DNA of 64,000 bases from Diphasiastrum complanatum (lineage: Eukaryota > Streptophyta > Lycopodiopsida > Lycopodiales > Lycopodiaceae), in assembly GCA_029204225.1 (NCBI GenBank), contig CM055109.1:566958-630957 (forward strand), in the 5' to 3' direction. Under the pieces are notes generated by a model. The model was not told the origin of the DNA, did no database searches, and saw nothing but the letters and a program-made list of their open reading frames with translations. The first letter of the stretch is position 1. Every line of letters begins with the position of its first letter. Of the stretch, positions 44,985 through 55,489 are shown one piece after another. Position numbers and translations under genes: made by a program.

Positions 44985-46215
44985 TTCTAGTTGTTTTTTG
45001 CTTGCTACATCGTTGTGCGAGTCATTTCTAGTTGCTTTTTGCTTGCTACATTCTTGTGCGAGTCATTTTTAGTTGTTTTTGCAGTCTTCCAACCTATGCT
45101 AGTCATTTCCAAGTTTGTGCAAGTCATTATGAGATGTTTTTCACCTCCTTCTGACTTGTACGAGTCATTTTAGCCTGTGCGGGTACTGAGCTTCTTACGA
45201 GTCATTTTAGCCTGTGCTGGTACTGATATTCTTACGAGTCATTTTAGCCTGTGCGGGTACTGAGCTTCTTGTGCGAGTCATCTTGTGGGCGAGTCATTTT
45301 CATAGAGTAAGTTCCCGCGTACGAGTCATTTTTCACCTGAGTCATGTGCGAGTCATTTCCACGGGTTCTAGCTTCACGAGTATTTGTTTGCACGAGTCAT
45401 TTTTTTGCGAGTCATCTTCTGTACGAGTCATATGCGAGTGGTAAGTTACCCGTCCACGAGTCATTTTTTGCACTCTCCACGCCTCTACGTGTAGTACGTT
45501 TCCGTCCACGAGTCATTTTTCATTGTGTGTGAGTAAGTACGTTCTCGTGTGCAAGTCATCTTTCACCCTGTCTGTGCGAGTCATCTTTCACCGTGTGCGA
45601 GTCATCTTGTAGGCAAGTCATTTTCATAGTGTGCGAGTAAGTTTTTGCGTACGAGTCATTTTTCACCATGAGTCGTGTGCGAGTACTTCCTGTGCGAGTC
45701 ATTCCCACGAGTTCTAGCTCCACGAGTACAGGTCAAGTGAGTCATCCGTTTCCGTCCACGAGTCATTTTTTTTGCACGAGTCATCTTCTGTGCGAGTCCT
45801 GTGCAAGTCATCTATTTCCGTCCATGAGTCATTTTTTTTGCACGAGTCATCTTCTGTGTAAGTCTTGTGCGAGTCATCTGTTTCCGTCCACGAGTCATTT
45901 TTTTTGTGAGTCATCTTCTGTACGAGTCATATGCGAGTAGTAAGTTACCCATCCACGAGTCATTTTTTGTGCGAGTCCCTAGCAATTTTCTTGCTCTGTG
46001 GTCCTTTTGAGTGGACTATCCGAGTCATCTTCTGTTTTTCGCAAAGACTCTTGTCAGCTACAAGAGCCCTACAGGAGGTTAAAAAAAAAAAAAAAACTCT
46101 CGGAAACACCAAATTCCATCAAAAATTCACCTGTACAAATAGGTCCCTAGGAATTTTTTCTATAAATTCCTTGTTTCATGGTCCATTTGAGTTGACGAGT
46201 CATTTCTTGATATTT
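44985..46215 (+). repeat. Interspersed array of the word CGAGTCATTTT in a leader region
   Basis: The phrase TGCGAGTCATTTT or CACGAGTCATTTTT recurs dozens of times with variable 10-50 bp spacers, densest at 45,220-45,970. Near its end two copies of about 120 bp (46,000-46,090 and 46,165-46,260) share ACTCTTGTCAGCTACAAGAG, itself a short palindrome. Open frames here are by-products of the repeat. Confidence 0.85.
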
Positions 46216-46832
46216 GCACCGACTCTTGTCAGCTACAAGAGCACTAGAGAAAGTGAAACCAAAAAAAAAATCCTAAATTCACCCAAACCGGTGACATAAG
46301 CTACTTGCTCAGCACATTTTGGGCCTCCATTGATCACAGTTAATAACTTTTATCAGTGGGCACATACGTTATTCACACAGATTCTCGACATAGAAGAAAT
46401 TGCCGCCAAAGCGAAACGTCATACCACTTGTGTGCATTTCTTCAAAAACCCTGACCATTTTGTCTTGACCGAGCTTTACCCACTCGCCCAACTGTCTAGC
46501 ATCTCTCAAACGTATTCGACCAATCGGCCATCCCAGCTGTGTGGCGTCTTAACTTTGTTCACTCTACAATTTAGCATCAATCCTTGCCAGTGCAATGACG
46601 ATGGCTACGCATACCTCTAATCTGACGGTTCTCACCACCCATCCTTGTACATAGCCATCTCACCAAAGCAATCCAATACTACTTATTCTAGCTGGGTGAG
46701 GCCTTAGACACCTCCAGTAGGAAACACCTTGGACGTGCACTAGCAAGAAGCCATAGAGTAAGCAAGAAAACGATTGCACCCTCGCCCCATACACCACCAT
46801 TCTAAAGCGTAGTGACACCCGCTTAGATCAAG

Positions 46833-48739
46833 ATGCAAGACCCCTGGAATCCACCGCTGGTAGAGAAGAGAATACCCCGGATAGATGCGCCAGCGTACGA
46901 CGGGGAATCAGACCCAGTAAGATTCCTCCAGAATTTCGACAACACTTGTAAGTTTAATGGTGAATCAACATGGATTTTATCACTCTTGCCTTCTGTACTT
47001 GGAAGGAGGAGAAATCCTTCCAGGGAGCCACACACAAGGTGCGTGTGAATGAGGCCGCCCTTGCTGCCATAGGGATAGCGTCTGGTACCCAAGCCTCACC
47101 GAACTATAAGCAAGCCAAACAGGCTATTAAGCCTTACATTGATACTACCAACGATCTGCACTGGCCTAATGACGACTATCTTCTAGAGGCCATTACTGAT
47201 CCTACCATTCAGGTTGCTGCTCAACTCCTCAAGAATTTCTTGATGGTTGGCAACCTCAGGAAAGACCGTATTACTTCTCAAATTTTGCATAAGATAGTTG
47301 AGTCGCAGGCCAAGATAGCCAAGACTCCTCTGGAACCATATAACCGGTTCAAGACTGTCTTTGGAGAGCTCAAATGAGCTATCAAGAGCAATACCAATCA
47401 GCAGTTTGTTGTTGGCCAGATGTTGTCACTCCTAGCAGCCTCCCGCCTTGAAAATAAAATCCATGATTTTGGTATGGATGTCGTGCTCTCTAATTATGAA
47501 GAGGCACCAGCTGAATCCTCCCAACAAGCATCGAGTTCACATAGTCGTCGTCGTCCACGCAGCGAGATCGTCATTCCTAACTCGCCTTCTGCATCACGTC
47601 GAAGGACTAGGCAGACATCTTCAGCTACGCTTCCACCCCCCACTACTATCCACACTGAACTACCTATCCCTCAATCCACTGATCAATCCCTCGCCTCTGC
47701 TTCCTCACAACGTTAGTCTATGACAATTGGATCTACCATTCTAGTCACAGTTGCTCCGACTGTCTCTTTTCCACAGATCCAAGTCATTTCCCCGAACACA
47801 CAATCATTCATGGATATGTTCGATGATTCCAACCCAGTGGGCCCAGATGAGACTTTTGTAATGTCCCAAAGCCCCAGACCCTTTGAACTCCAATCCCCTG
47901 GAAGAGGATTCGAATAGTTCCATGATACCGCTACTGGATTTGATGATTCTTTCCAGATCAACTAGCAAGATCAAGTGGAAGCCGCACCAGACACCCTTAG
48001 GGTCGATCATGCTGTTATATCTCCAAAGTAGTTTGACGTCACAGTGCCAGAGGGTTTTGAAGCTGAAGATACATATGAAGAAGAAGAACCGGTCACACAC
48101 TAGAGGCCAGTTAGCACGGTTCCTACCGGAGTTGTTCCTGTTGCTCCTGCTGCTGCTGTGCCTGCTACCTTGGATTCTGGTGACGCAATGGGTCTTGTTT
48201 CTAACCTTCTGCGCGTGATCCAGACCATGATTGATGAAAAGAAAGACATGTCCAAGTGCCTAGCCGACCTTGGGACAAAGAATACCCTAATTAGCCAGAA
48301 GGTTATTCAGATCAGCCGCGAGTTGACGAATGCCAAGCAACACAAGGCAAAGTCCGAAGCTGATTTGAAGAAGGCCAATGAGTTTGCTCAACGACTAGAA
48401 GACTATGTGGCGACCCTTCAAAATGCACTCACCACGGCGCAGGACAAAGTTGACAAGGCAGTCCAAGATTCCAAATAGCAGGTCTTGTTGCTAGCAGGAC
48501 AGTTGGACCTAGCAACATTGGAACGCGAACAACTTCAAGGTGAATTGGACGCGACCACCCTTGAACGTAATTCCTATTTACAAACCCAAGTGTCTGACCG
48601 TCCAATCACACCGGATGGGATCATATACTTGTTCCGCAAAGTGGAAACCGACCATACTGCATTGGTGGGGTTTCAAGAAAATTCGATAAACTCAAAAGGA
48701 CGCCACCCACCAAAAAAAAAAGCCTTAGCCAAGTTTTAG
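46833..48739 (+). pseudogene. Element J: gag-like plus coiled-coil reading frame, no pol
   Basis: The N-terminus (IDAPAYDGESDPVRFLQNFD) matches the start of the gypsy Gag domain (DPVRFLQ also at 34,290). After a frameshift near 46,965 comes a 135-residue stretch I cannot assign (SPNYKQAKQAIKPYIDTTND, LLEAITDPTIQVAAQLLKNF, KTPLEPYNRFKTVFGELK). An Arg/Ser/Pro-rich linker follows (47,500-47,720), then an acidic segment (VPEGFEAEDTYEEEEPV) and a long Lys/Glu/Leu-rich part (48,215-48,690; DKVDKAVQDSK, LATLEREQLQGELDATTLER) that reads as a coiled coil. About seven stops interrupt some 630 codons, several of them TAG or TGA where CAG or CGA is one transition away (for example 48,476-48,478). No protease, RT or integrase follows before 48,740. 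Function unknown; probably a defective or non-autonomous LTR element protein. Confidence 0.65.
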
Positions 48740-48935
48740 ATCAGATTAATTAATTTCAAGCACCAATTGGGAAGTCTTAATGCTATCCTTTTTGTTCATT
48801 CTCCCTTTTCCTTTTCATGGTAAGCTTTTATGTAGATCTTAGAAAGTGGACAAACCTGTCTACCACTATACTACATCCATGATAGATCTAGCCATGTCAT
48901 AAAATAGATTTGCCTCCAACATTGGCATCGTTGCT
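48740..48935 (+). repeat. LTR end and primer-binding-site-like word of element L
   Basis: GCCTCCAACA followed by TTGGCATCGTTGCTGC (about 48,921) parallels the junction at 43,991. The LTR body left of it is short (under 200 bp) and unlike 43,428-43,991, so it is truncated or from another family. Confidence 0.45.
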
Positions 48936-49830
48936 GCTTTTTAAGTTTTTCTACATAGCTTACTTTGTTTCTCATTTTACAATTGCTAACGTGCTTGTGT
49001 GTATGCTTGTCTGCTATTCTTCTTCACACTACAGCACAAGTCTTCTCTCTAGGTCCTACACGAGCTGTTGAGCAACCTATCAAACTGGGGGGAAGCAACA
49101 AAAGTGGGCATTTTCTCTGAAAGAAGTGACCCAAGTGACATTTTTTTCAACCAATCAGGTATATCAAAATTTGTCGGGCTGTTTACAACCATAACATGAC
49201 ACTATCTCTTAGCTTATTACTTCTATGAATTTTGACCCTGCTCAAATTTCCAGAAATCAGCCTGTCTTATTGTCAAAACCCTCTATTTTCCAACCAAATC
49301 TCTGTCTTAGAATTCGCCAGTCCTACTGAGGGTAGATATGTCAAAGATCAGTCCTTTGGCAGCTCTCCAAATTCTACTTCAGAAATGTAGTCTGTTTTCT
49401 GTCAAACAAGCACTTTTTCCACTATTGAACTTATCTGTCAACAAAATTTCAGTTTCAAAATTCGCCGACCATACCATGAAATTGCCCACAATCTGAACCT
49501 TTTCCATACACTTGAATTCTATCCTTTACAAAAAAAATTCCAAAAACATAAAAAAATCAATATTTTAACAGTGAGAATTCCCTATCAAAATTCGAGAGTA
49601 CTATATTCTGACTACTCAGCATGTCTGCGAGTTCTACTCCTACCTACGAGTTCTGTTACTCCAGAATCACTATTTTGCAAGAAAATTGTCTTTTTTTACC
49701 TTTTTTGGCCAAAGTACTGTATTGTACTATATATTTGTATTGATTTTTTGTTCTTAACCCTGCATCATATCACGAGATTTTGCTGAATTTTCCAATCCCA
49801 ATTCTTCATGCCTGGAATGAAAAATCCCAA

Positions 49831-51107
49831 GCATAGATGCACCAAAGTACAATGGAGAATCTGACCCAGTTAGATTTCTTCAAGACTTTGATAATGCATG
49901 CGTTTATATGGAGATGATCAAGCCAGCTATTCAAAAGGGTGACGATGATTCTTTCACAATGGGTTTAGCAATAATATGATTGCACAGGGATATGTGCATC
50001 TAAAGTTACCCATGTCAAGTGCTAAAAGGTATTGAAAATTATTGAAAGGCGGTAGAAAGTTTCAACTCTTTTGGAGGTGCTTTTTACAACCCTTTCTTTG
50101 GCTATCTACTTTCAAAAAACCTTTATGACCATAGAAACATGTCTATAAAAAAAACATATAAATTTGGAGTCCTATAGAGATATCTACGTGCACCTAAAGT
50201 TACCCATGTGAAGTGTTGAAAAGTGCTAAAAATTGAAGTTTTTTGGGGGCAAATTGTCATCAATTGAGGGGGGGAAAATTTAAGTCTTCCAAGAACACAA
50301 TGAAGAGTAAAGTCTAGTTCCACATACAATTGAAAGATTGAAATTTCAATCATTTGATGGCATGTTATGTCTCGTCAAGTGACCAAGGGTTTTATGCGCA
50401 CCTTTGTGTGCAAGCGTACAAAAGTGTGCTGAAAGCAACTCTAATGTTAATGCTTGTTTGAGCTTGTATCTAGGTTTCCCCGAAGGGATTCGATGCACAA
50501 GTCCCAAATGGATTCGAGAGTGAAGATCAGTGTGAAGAGGAAGATCCGCAGGCCGAATCTTCAAGGCAGATCAGCACAACCTGCGATATTTGTCCCTCTT
50601 GCTGCACCAACAATGTTGTTGCCAATCTCTCAGGCTTGATTTTGGTGACATCCTAGGGATTCATACACACCTAGGGCGAATGATCCAGGACATGATAGAG
50701 GGGAAAACCTCGATGGAAAAGGGAAAAAATCTCGGCTCTGAAAACACCTTATATATTTTTTGTTGAGGAATGTGATGAAGATATACTTGAGAATGAGGTA
50801 TTGTATTCAATGGAAGTTGAACTAGTTGAATACATCTACAAATGGCAAACTTAAAGACAAATAATCAACAATGCAACAATAATATGTTTTAGAAAAATAC
50901 AACTCAAATGTTTTTGTCCATGTGCAAAAGGTGCGAGCAAATTAGCAAAGATATCTCTTATCTAAAGAACAGGTAGCTAGTATTTGCTATAATTGTGTAG
51001 CACTTGGTCATTATTCTCCATATTGTTTGGAATCGAGGAAGTAGGTTGGATACTAACCTTTGTGTGAAAACTGCAAAGGTGAAGGACATGCTACAAGTGA
51101 ATGACCT
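49831..51107 (+). pseudogene. Element L: second gag-like frame with zinc knuckles
   Basis: SIDAPKYNGESDPVRFLQDF (49,831) matches the J start. 50,480-50,755 matches J's acidic and early coiled-coil part in shifting frames (FDAQVPNGFESEDQCEEEDP, MIQDMIEGKTSMEKGK, NLGSENTL). After that J and L diverge: L goes on to a zinc knuckle CYNCVALGHYSPYC (50,985-51,026) and a second, CENCKGEGHATSE, whose last Cys codon is TGA. So in L the gag-like frame is linked to nucleic-acid-binding knuckles, as expected for a Gag. Heavily decayed. Confidence 0.6.
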
Positions 51108-52470
51108 AACTAGCAAAATAAGAAAATATTGAGCACTCTCAGCTAGATCCAAAGAAAATTCCTCGGAATAATGATGAGATTGTTCAAAGAATCAAGATTT
51201 GTATAGAAAATTTCAATTGGCCAAATGATCTCGATTTTCAAGTAAATAATCAAAATGTCAACGACACAGTCGGGGGTTTTAAGCTCTGGCAAGATTTTCT
51301 CTCTAACGCAACTAACATATTTGACAAATTTCCTTATTGATGCTGATAATCATAATATTTTATTGCCCTTCAAATATGTTCAAAATGGCCATGAGTTGGT
51401 TAGGACCTCATTTCCTCCATATGAGGTTAGGACTCTCATTGCTTGCCAAAAACCTACTTTGAATGACTTAACGAAGAAGAATTTTGCATGTTTGCAAAAT
51501 CTACGTACTTGAATCTTTCACAGGTTGCAAGCCTGTCAAACCTTAACCTTTAACTTTTTGTTTTCATTTGATATAGGATAATTTGTCTTTTGCCTTGTAT
51601 TTTTATTGAAAACTTAAAATATAACTAAGTTTGCATCTCTCCTAATCTCTAGTCCTTCGTAACCCTTGAGTAACTAATGGTGTTTAAATATGAGAATGTG
51701 CCTAGGCTCTAATTCACATCTCCTAATTAGTACTTACTAGACCACAAGCAATGGAAACCAATGGTTATGTGGCTACTACTAACTAGTAACTCTATCATGA
51801 AATATCATTTTTGTTAGACAATGAATCTGCTAACCACTAAATGATGTCATAACCATAACCAACAAACATTCATAACACTATGGTGCTCCACTCTAGAGCA
51901 TGCAAATTCTTAAAGATCACACAAATATTTTAACCAGATTAACATGAAGCAAGAATCAGCTTGCAAGGGTTAAAACAAATTGGCATTTTAACTCATAAGG
52001 TTGTGTAGTAGGTGTGTATTTCGATTTGAGCATACTCAAATTGAAACCAATATGTTTTTTATTCACGAATTTTTTAGAAGCCTATTGAAAAGAACCCTAA
52101 TAGATGATGGTGTTCAATTTTTTATTTAAAAGTCAACAAGTTCCACCTTTTCTAGATAGGTTTGTCCTTCAAATAGCATATTTTTCATATAATCTATGCA
52201 TCAAAGCAAACAAACCTCGTTTTACCACTTTTCTTCGAATCTATCCGTCGAGTGACAAGGCAAACGAACATTGTTTTTTTGCGCATCACATAATTTTTTT
52301 AACTAGCCTACTTTAACACAGTGTGTGGTGTAATTAAGGTTTAGGTTCTCTTTCAAAGTTTAAATTTAGTTTTGCAAACTTCCTTGCATCAAGTTTCAAA
52401 TTGAACAGGTTTGCCACCTTTGGTCTTCAATTAGGACACTCATTGCAATCCATGTGAAACCGGTTCTACT
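51108..52470. other. No gene recognised
   Basis: 51,120-51,300 may be a degraded continuation of element L (LDPKKIPRNNDEIVQR). The rest is AT-rich, without coding similarity or clear repeats. Confidence 0.4.
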
Positions 52471-52479
52471 TAAGGAGTG

Positions 52480-52600
52480 CAGGGTGACCTGCAGTGCTGG
52501 CGCCAGTCCATCCAATGGCGATGAATGGGGCTAAGGGAGAGAAACGATTTCTCTCCCCTTGGATGGTGTGGGACCTGTGCAGCACTGCAGGTGCATCTGA
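52480..52600. repeat. Palindromic MITE-like element
   Basis: ACCTGCAGTGCTG near 52,488 is complemented by CAGCACTGCAGGT near 52,579. Between them lies a second hairpin, GGGAGAGAAACGATTTCTCTCC (quoted in part: GGGAGAGAAA / TTTCTCTCCC). Confidence 0.6.
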
Positions 52601-52671
52601 GGTGCCCTCTGTAATGAGAGCCTGCGAAACCGACTTAAGGCCTAGCCCCACATGATAAAAATAGCACAATC

Positions 52672-53098
52672 TTCAAATGCCTCCCATGATCCATCCAAGT
52701 GTTCTCGTTATGAGAATGCTTGCACAAACTTCAAATGCACGTGTGTCCCGAGATCCATCCAAGGGTCCTAATTAAGTGAGGGAATTAGACTCCTTGCACA
52801 AGCTTCAAATATGTGACTGGTCCCATTATCCATCCAAGGGTCCTCGTTAAGTGAATGAATGAGACTACTTGCACAAGCTCCACATGCCTGACTCGTTTGT
52901 TCATAACCATCCAAGGGTCATGGTTAAGTGAGAGAATGAGATTGCTTGCACAAGCTTCAAATGCCTCCCTAGTTCCATCATCCATCCAAGGGTCTTGGTT
53001 AAGTGAGAGAATGAGACTATTTACATAAGTTTCAAAATGCTGGACCGGCCCCATGATTCTTTTAAGGGTCTCGATTAAGTAAAAATATGACACCGTCG
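52672..53098 (+). repeat. Tandem repeat, about six units of about 75 bp
   Basis: Each unit contains CTTCAAATGCCT, CATCCAAGGGTC, GTTAAGTGAGAGAATGAG and CTTGCACAAG. Units are diverged by substitutions and small indels. Confidence 0.85.
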
Positions 53099-53184
53099 AA
53101 AGCACGTGACATTTAAACCTTGTGCTAAACCTAGCTCATCAATTTATGTGCAAAAAGCCAAGAGCAAATGCTCCCAAGCCCCCT

Positions 53185-53900
53185 TCTGCCACGTGTCAGT
53201 CCTGCTGTGGACGGATCACTTGCAAGTTGCCACCTAATGTGACCACTGACCCCGACAATTGACTGTAAGTTGCCACGTCAGTGCCAGGTTGTATGGTCAT
53301 GTAGCCTCTTGCCCCAGTGGGCCTTGTCCAGAATACGCGTGACCAGTGACCCCACCACCAACGCTCGCTGGGACTCGGGAGGCTCCAGCAGTATCCCAGT
53401 GGCACGCCAGAAACTTTGAAGCCTTCCCCGTTGGATATTTCAGTGCCATTGAGATTTTGCCACGTGAACCGTTTAAAAGCTTCCAAGTGGCATTTTGACA
53501 TGTGGCTAGCATCCAAGGGTGGAGAAATAAGTCGCACTGTGGGAGTAGCCAGCATCATTAGGGCACGGATTTAATGCACCACGATCACAAAGAGATAAAG
53601 AGGGAACGCTAGAATTTGTATCTCCTCACCGTTGGATGATTCTTCAGACGTTGAGATTTTGCCACGTGTTTGTACCTGGCCTTTGAAAAGCTTACAAGTG
53701 GCAGTCATGAATCGTGGCGAGCATCCAAGTGGGGAAGCAACGAATCATTCTTCGTGCCCTTGAGAGAGGCAAGGGCACGCTAGGACTGTGAGCCCGCTAC
53801 AGTGAGCACCGTTGGATTGCTGGAGAGACATCCAGATGATGCCACGTTCTTGACGATAATTCTTAACACGTGGCAGATGATCCTGTGGCAGAGATCTCAG
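53185..53900 (+). promoter_or_regulatory. Three diverged G-box-bearing repeats upstream of the BRX gene
   Basis: Blocks starting CCGTTGGAT at about 53,430, 53,631 and 53,811 share GAGATTTTGCCACGTG, an AAGTGGCA word and GCATCCAAG. CACGTG or CCACGTG(T) cores occur near 53,191, 53,461, 53,662 and 53,869, with CCACGTC and CCACGTT variants near 53,275 and 53,842. G-boxes are bound by plant bZIP and bHLH factors. That these drive the downstream gene is inference; no transcription start is visible. Confidence 0.5.
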
Positions 53901-53938
53901 TGGAGGGCTGTGAAACTTGGCGTGCCATTAGCCCCATC

Positions 53939-53979
53939 GCGAGAGAGAGACAGAGAGAGAGAGAGAGAAGCTATGGAGC

Positions 53980-54039
<60 letters not shown>

Positions 54040-54048
54040 CTATGGAGC

Positions 54049-54082
<34 letters not shown>
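53939..54082 (+). repeat. (GA)n microsatellite, compound
   Basis: GA runs broken twice by AGCTATGGAGCTATGGA. Plant promoters and 5' leaders often carry such tracts. Arg-Glu repeat frames across it are artefacts. Confidence 0.95.
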
Positions 54083-54085
<3 letters not shown>

Positions 54086-54175
54086 ATGGTGTGGAGCAAT
54101 CTGTGATAATTCTGGTATCATCTGTTGCCAATTTTTGCGTGGCCAGGGCGATCCTCTGCACAATTCTATCTATTG

Positions 54176-55140
54176 CTTCGTGGTTTTGTTGCTCATCATT
54201 ATCATGATTTACTTGATTTTATCTTGCAGCATTGTACGTAATTATATCATCTTATATGGCTTGATCCTTGCCTCTGTAGCTTACGATCGATTTCATTCTT
54301 TAATCTTTGCTTTGTTGCTTCTGATCAGGTTTTTTTTTTTATCACGCTCTTTGATCGTATCATTGATGTCTTCAAGCTTGCCTGTGCAGCTGATAATCCA
54401 GTTCATCTTTTAATCGTTGCTTTGTCGCTTATCAGGATTTCTTTTCATCAGCTGGCTGTGAAATCGTAAGCTGACGTATTGAAGCTTGCCTTTGCTCATA
54501 ATCCTGTTCATTGTCGTCGTTGATTTGTTGCTCGGCATGATTTGTTTTTATCACGCTGTGCAAATATTGTGACATTGATGTAAGCTTGCGCTGATAATCC
54601 TTTCCATGTTTGCGTCATTATTTTGTTGCTCGTCAATATTTGTTCTTATCTCACTGCCTAATCGTATGAAGGACTTGAACCTTGTTCTTGAAGATAATCG
54701 AGATGTAAGCAGCAGTTCGGTGAATTTGTACTATGAGTTGATTTGTGCTGACACATAATACATGCTTTTCATCACGCTGCCATGTATAATAATTAATTTG
54801 TGCTGCTGTCGATGGTCATAACCAAGACATAAGCGGCAGTTTTTTTAAGATATACTGAGTTCATTCATGTCGCGCGATAGTGTAGTACTTGCTTTGGATT
54901 GAGGATCCTCATACCATGTGGTGTCATGAAACTTTGTAGTTGCCTTGAATTTGCCTATGCTGAGCAAAAGCGGCAAAGTTATGGTGATAATCCAGATCTA
55001 ATTGGTGGCAGTTTTCTGAAGATATATTATTAATCAATTTATTTGTATAGACGAGTAACACATGCTTTGCGTTGTGGATAGTCATATTATGTGATTTGGT
55101 TCTTGGATTGCGTGTGCTGAGGTTAAGCGGCAGATTGATG
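54176..55140 (+). repeat. Degenerate repeats in the presumed 5' leader or leader intron of the BRX gene
   Basis: Units of about 105-115 bp with TTGTTGCTCRTCA, TTTTTATCACGCT, ATTGATGT and AAGCTTGC (54,176-54,620), then a second series with AAGCGGCAGTTTTTT and GATATA near 54,830 and 55,010. No open frame; strongly diverged. Confidence 0.5.
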
Positions 55141-55489
55141 AAGTCAGTGAACATGTAATAAAACAGAAAGCAGAATGGTGGAGGTTTAGTTTTGTCATCG
55201 ACATTGAAGAGGTTCAAATTTCACTGTTTGGCACTTTCAGGAACGATTTTGTCGATGGTGTTTTCTGTGATATGTTTAAATATTGACAGAACGTGTACTG
55301 CCATAATTGATATCAGCTTTGCAAGGGCATGAGCTATTATTTTGAGAACATACTGACCTGCTACTTGACTTTCAATGGAGTGGTTCGTGAGATAATTTGT
55401 CTATAATTTCATTTTGGAACAATTCTGGCATTGTTTTGATCAGGAAGATTCTTTTTGCTTTTAGTTAATCTGCGATACCCGTTTCAGCA

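Noticed and set aside
44985-45970. Regularly recurring short word suggesting a CRISPR-like array, and Ser/His-rich open frames across it
   Set aside because: Spacing and word are irregular, there are no unique equal-length spacers, and the context is a plant LTR-element leader. The open frames simply translate the repeat.
53802-54106. Arg-Glu repeat open frames over the (GA)n tract
   Set aside because: A dinucleotide repeat yields these in any frame, and the opposite strand gives Ser-Leu repeats. No conserved flanks.
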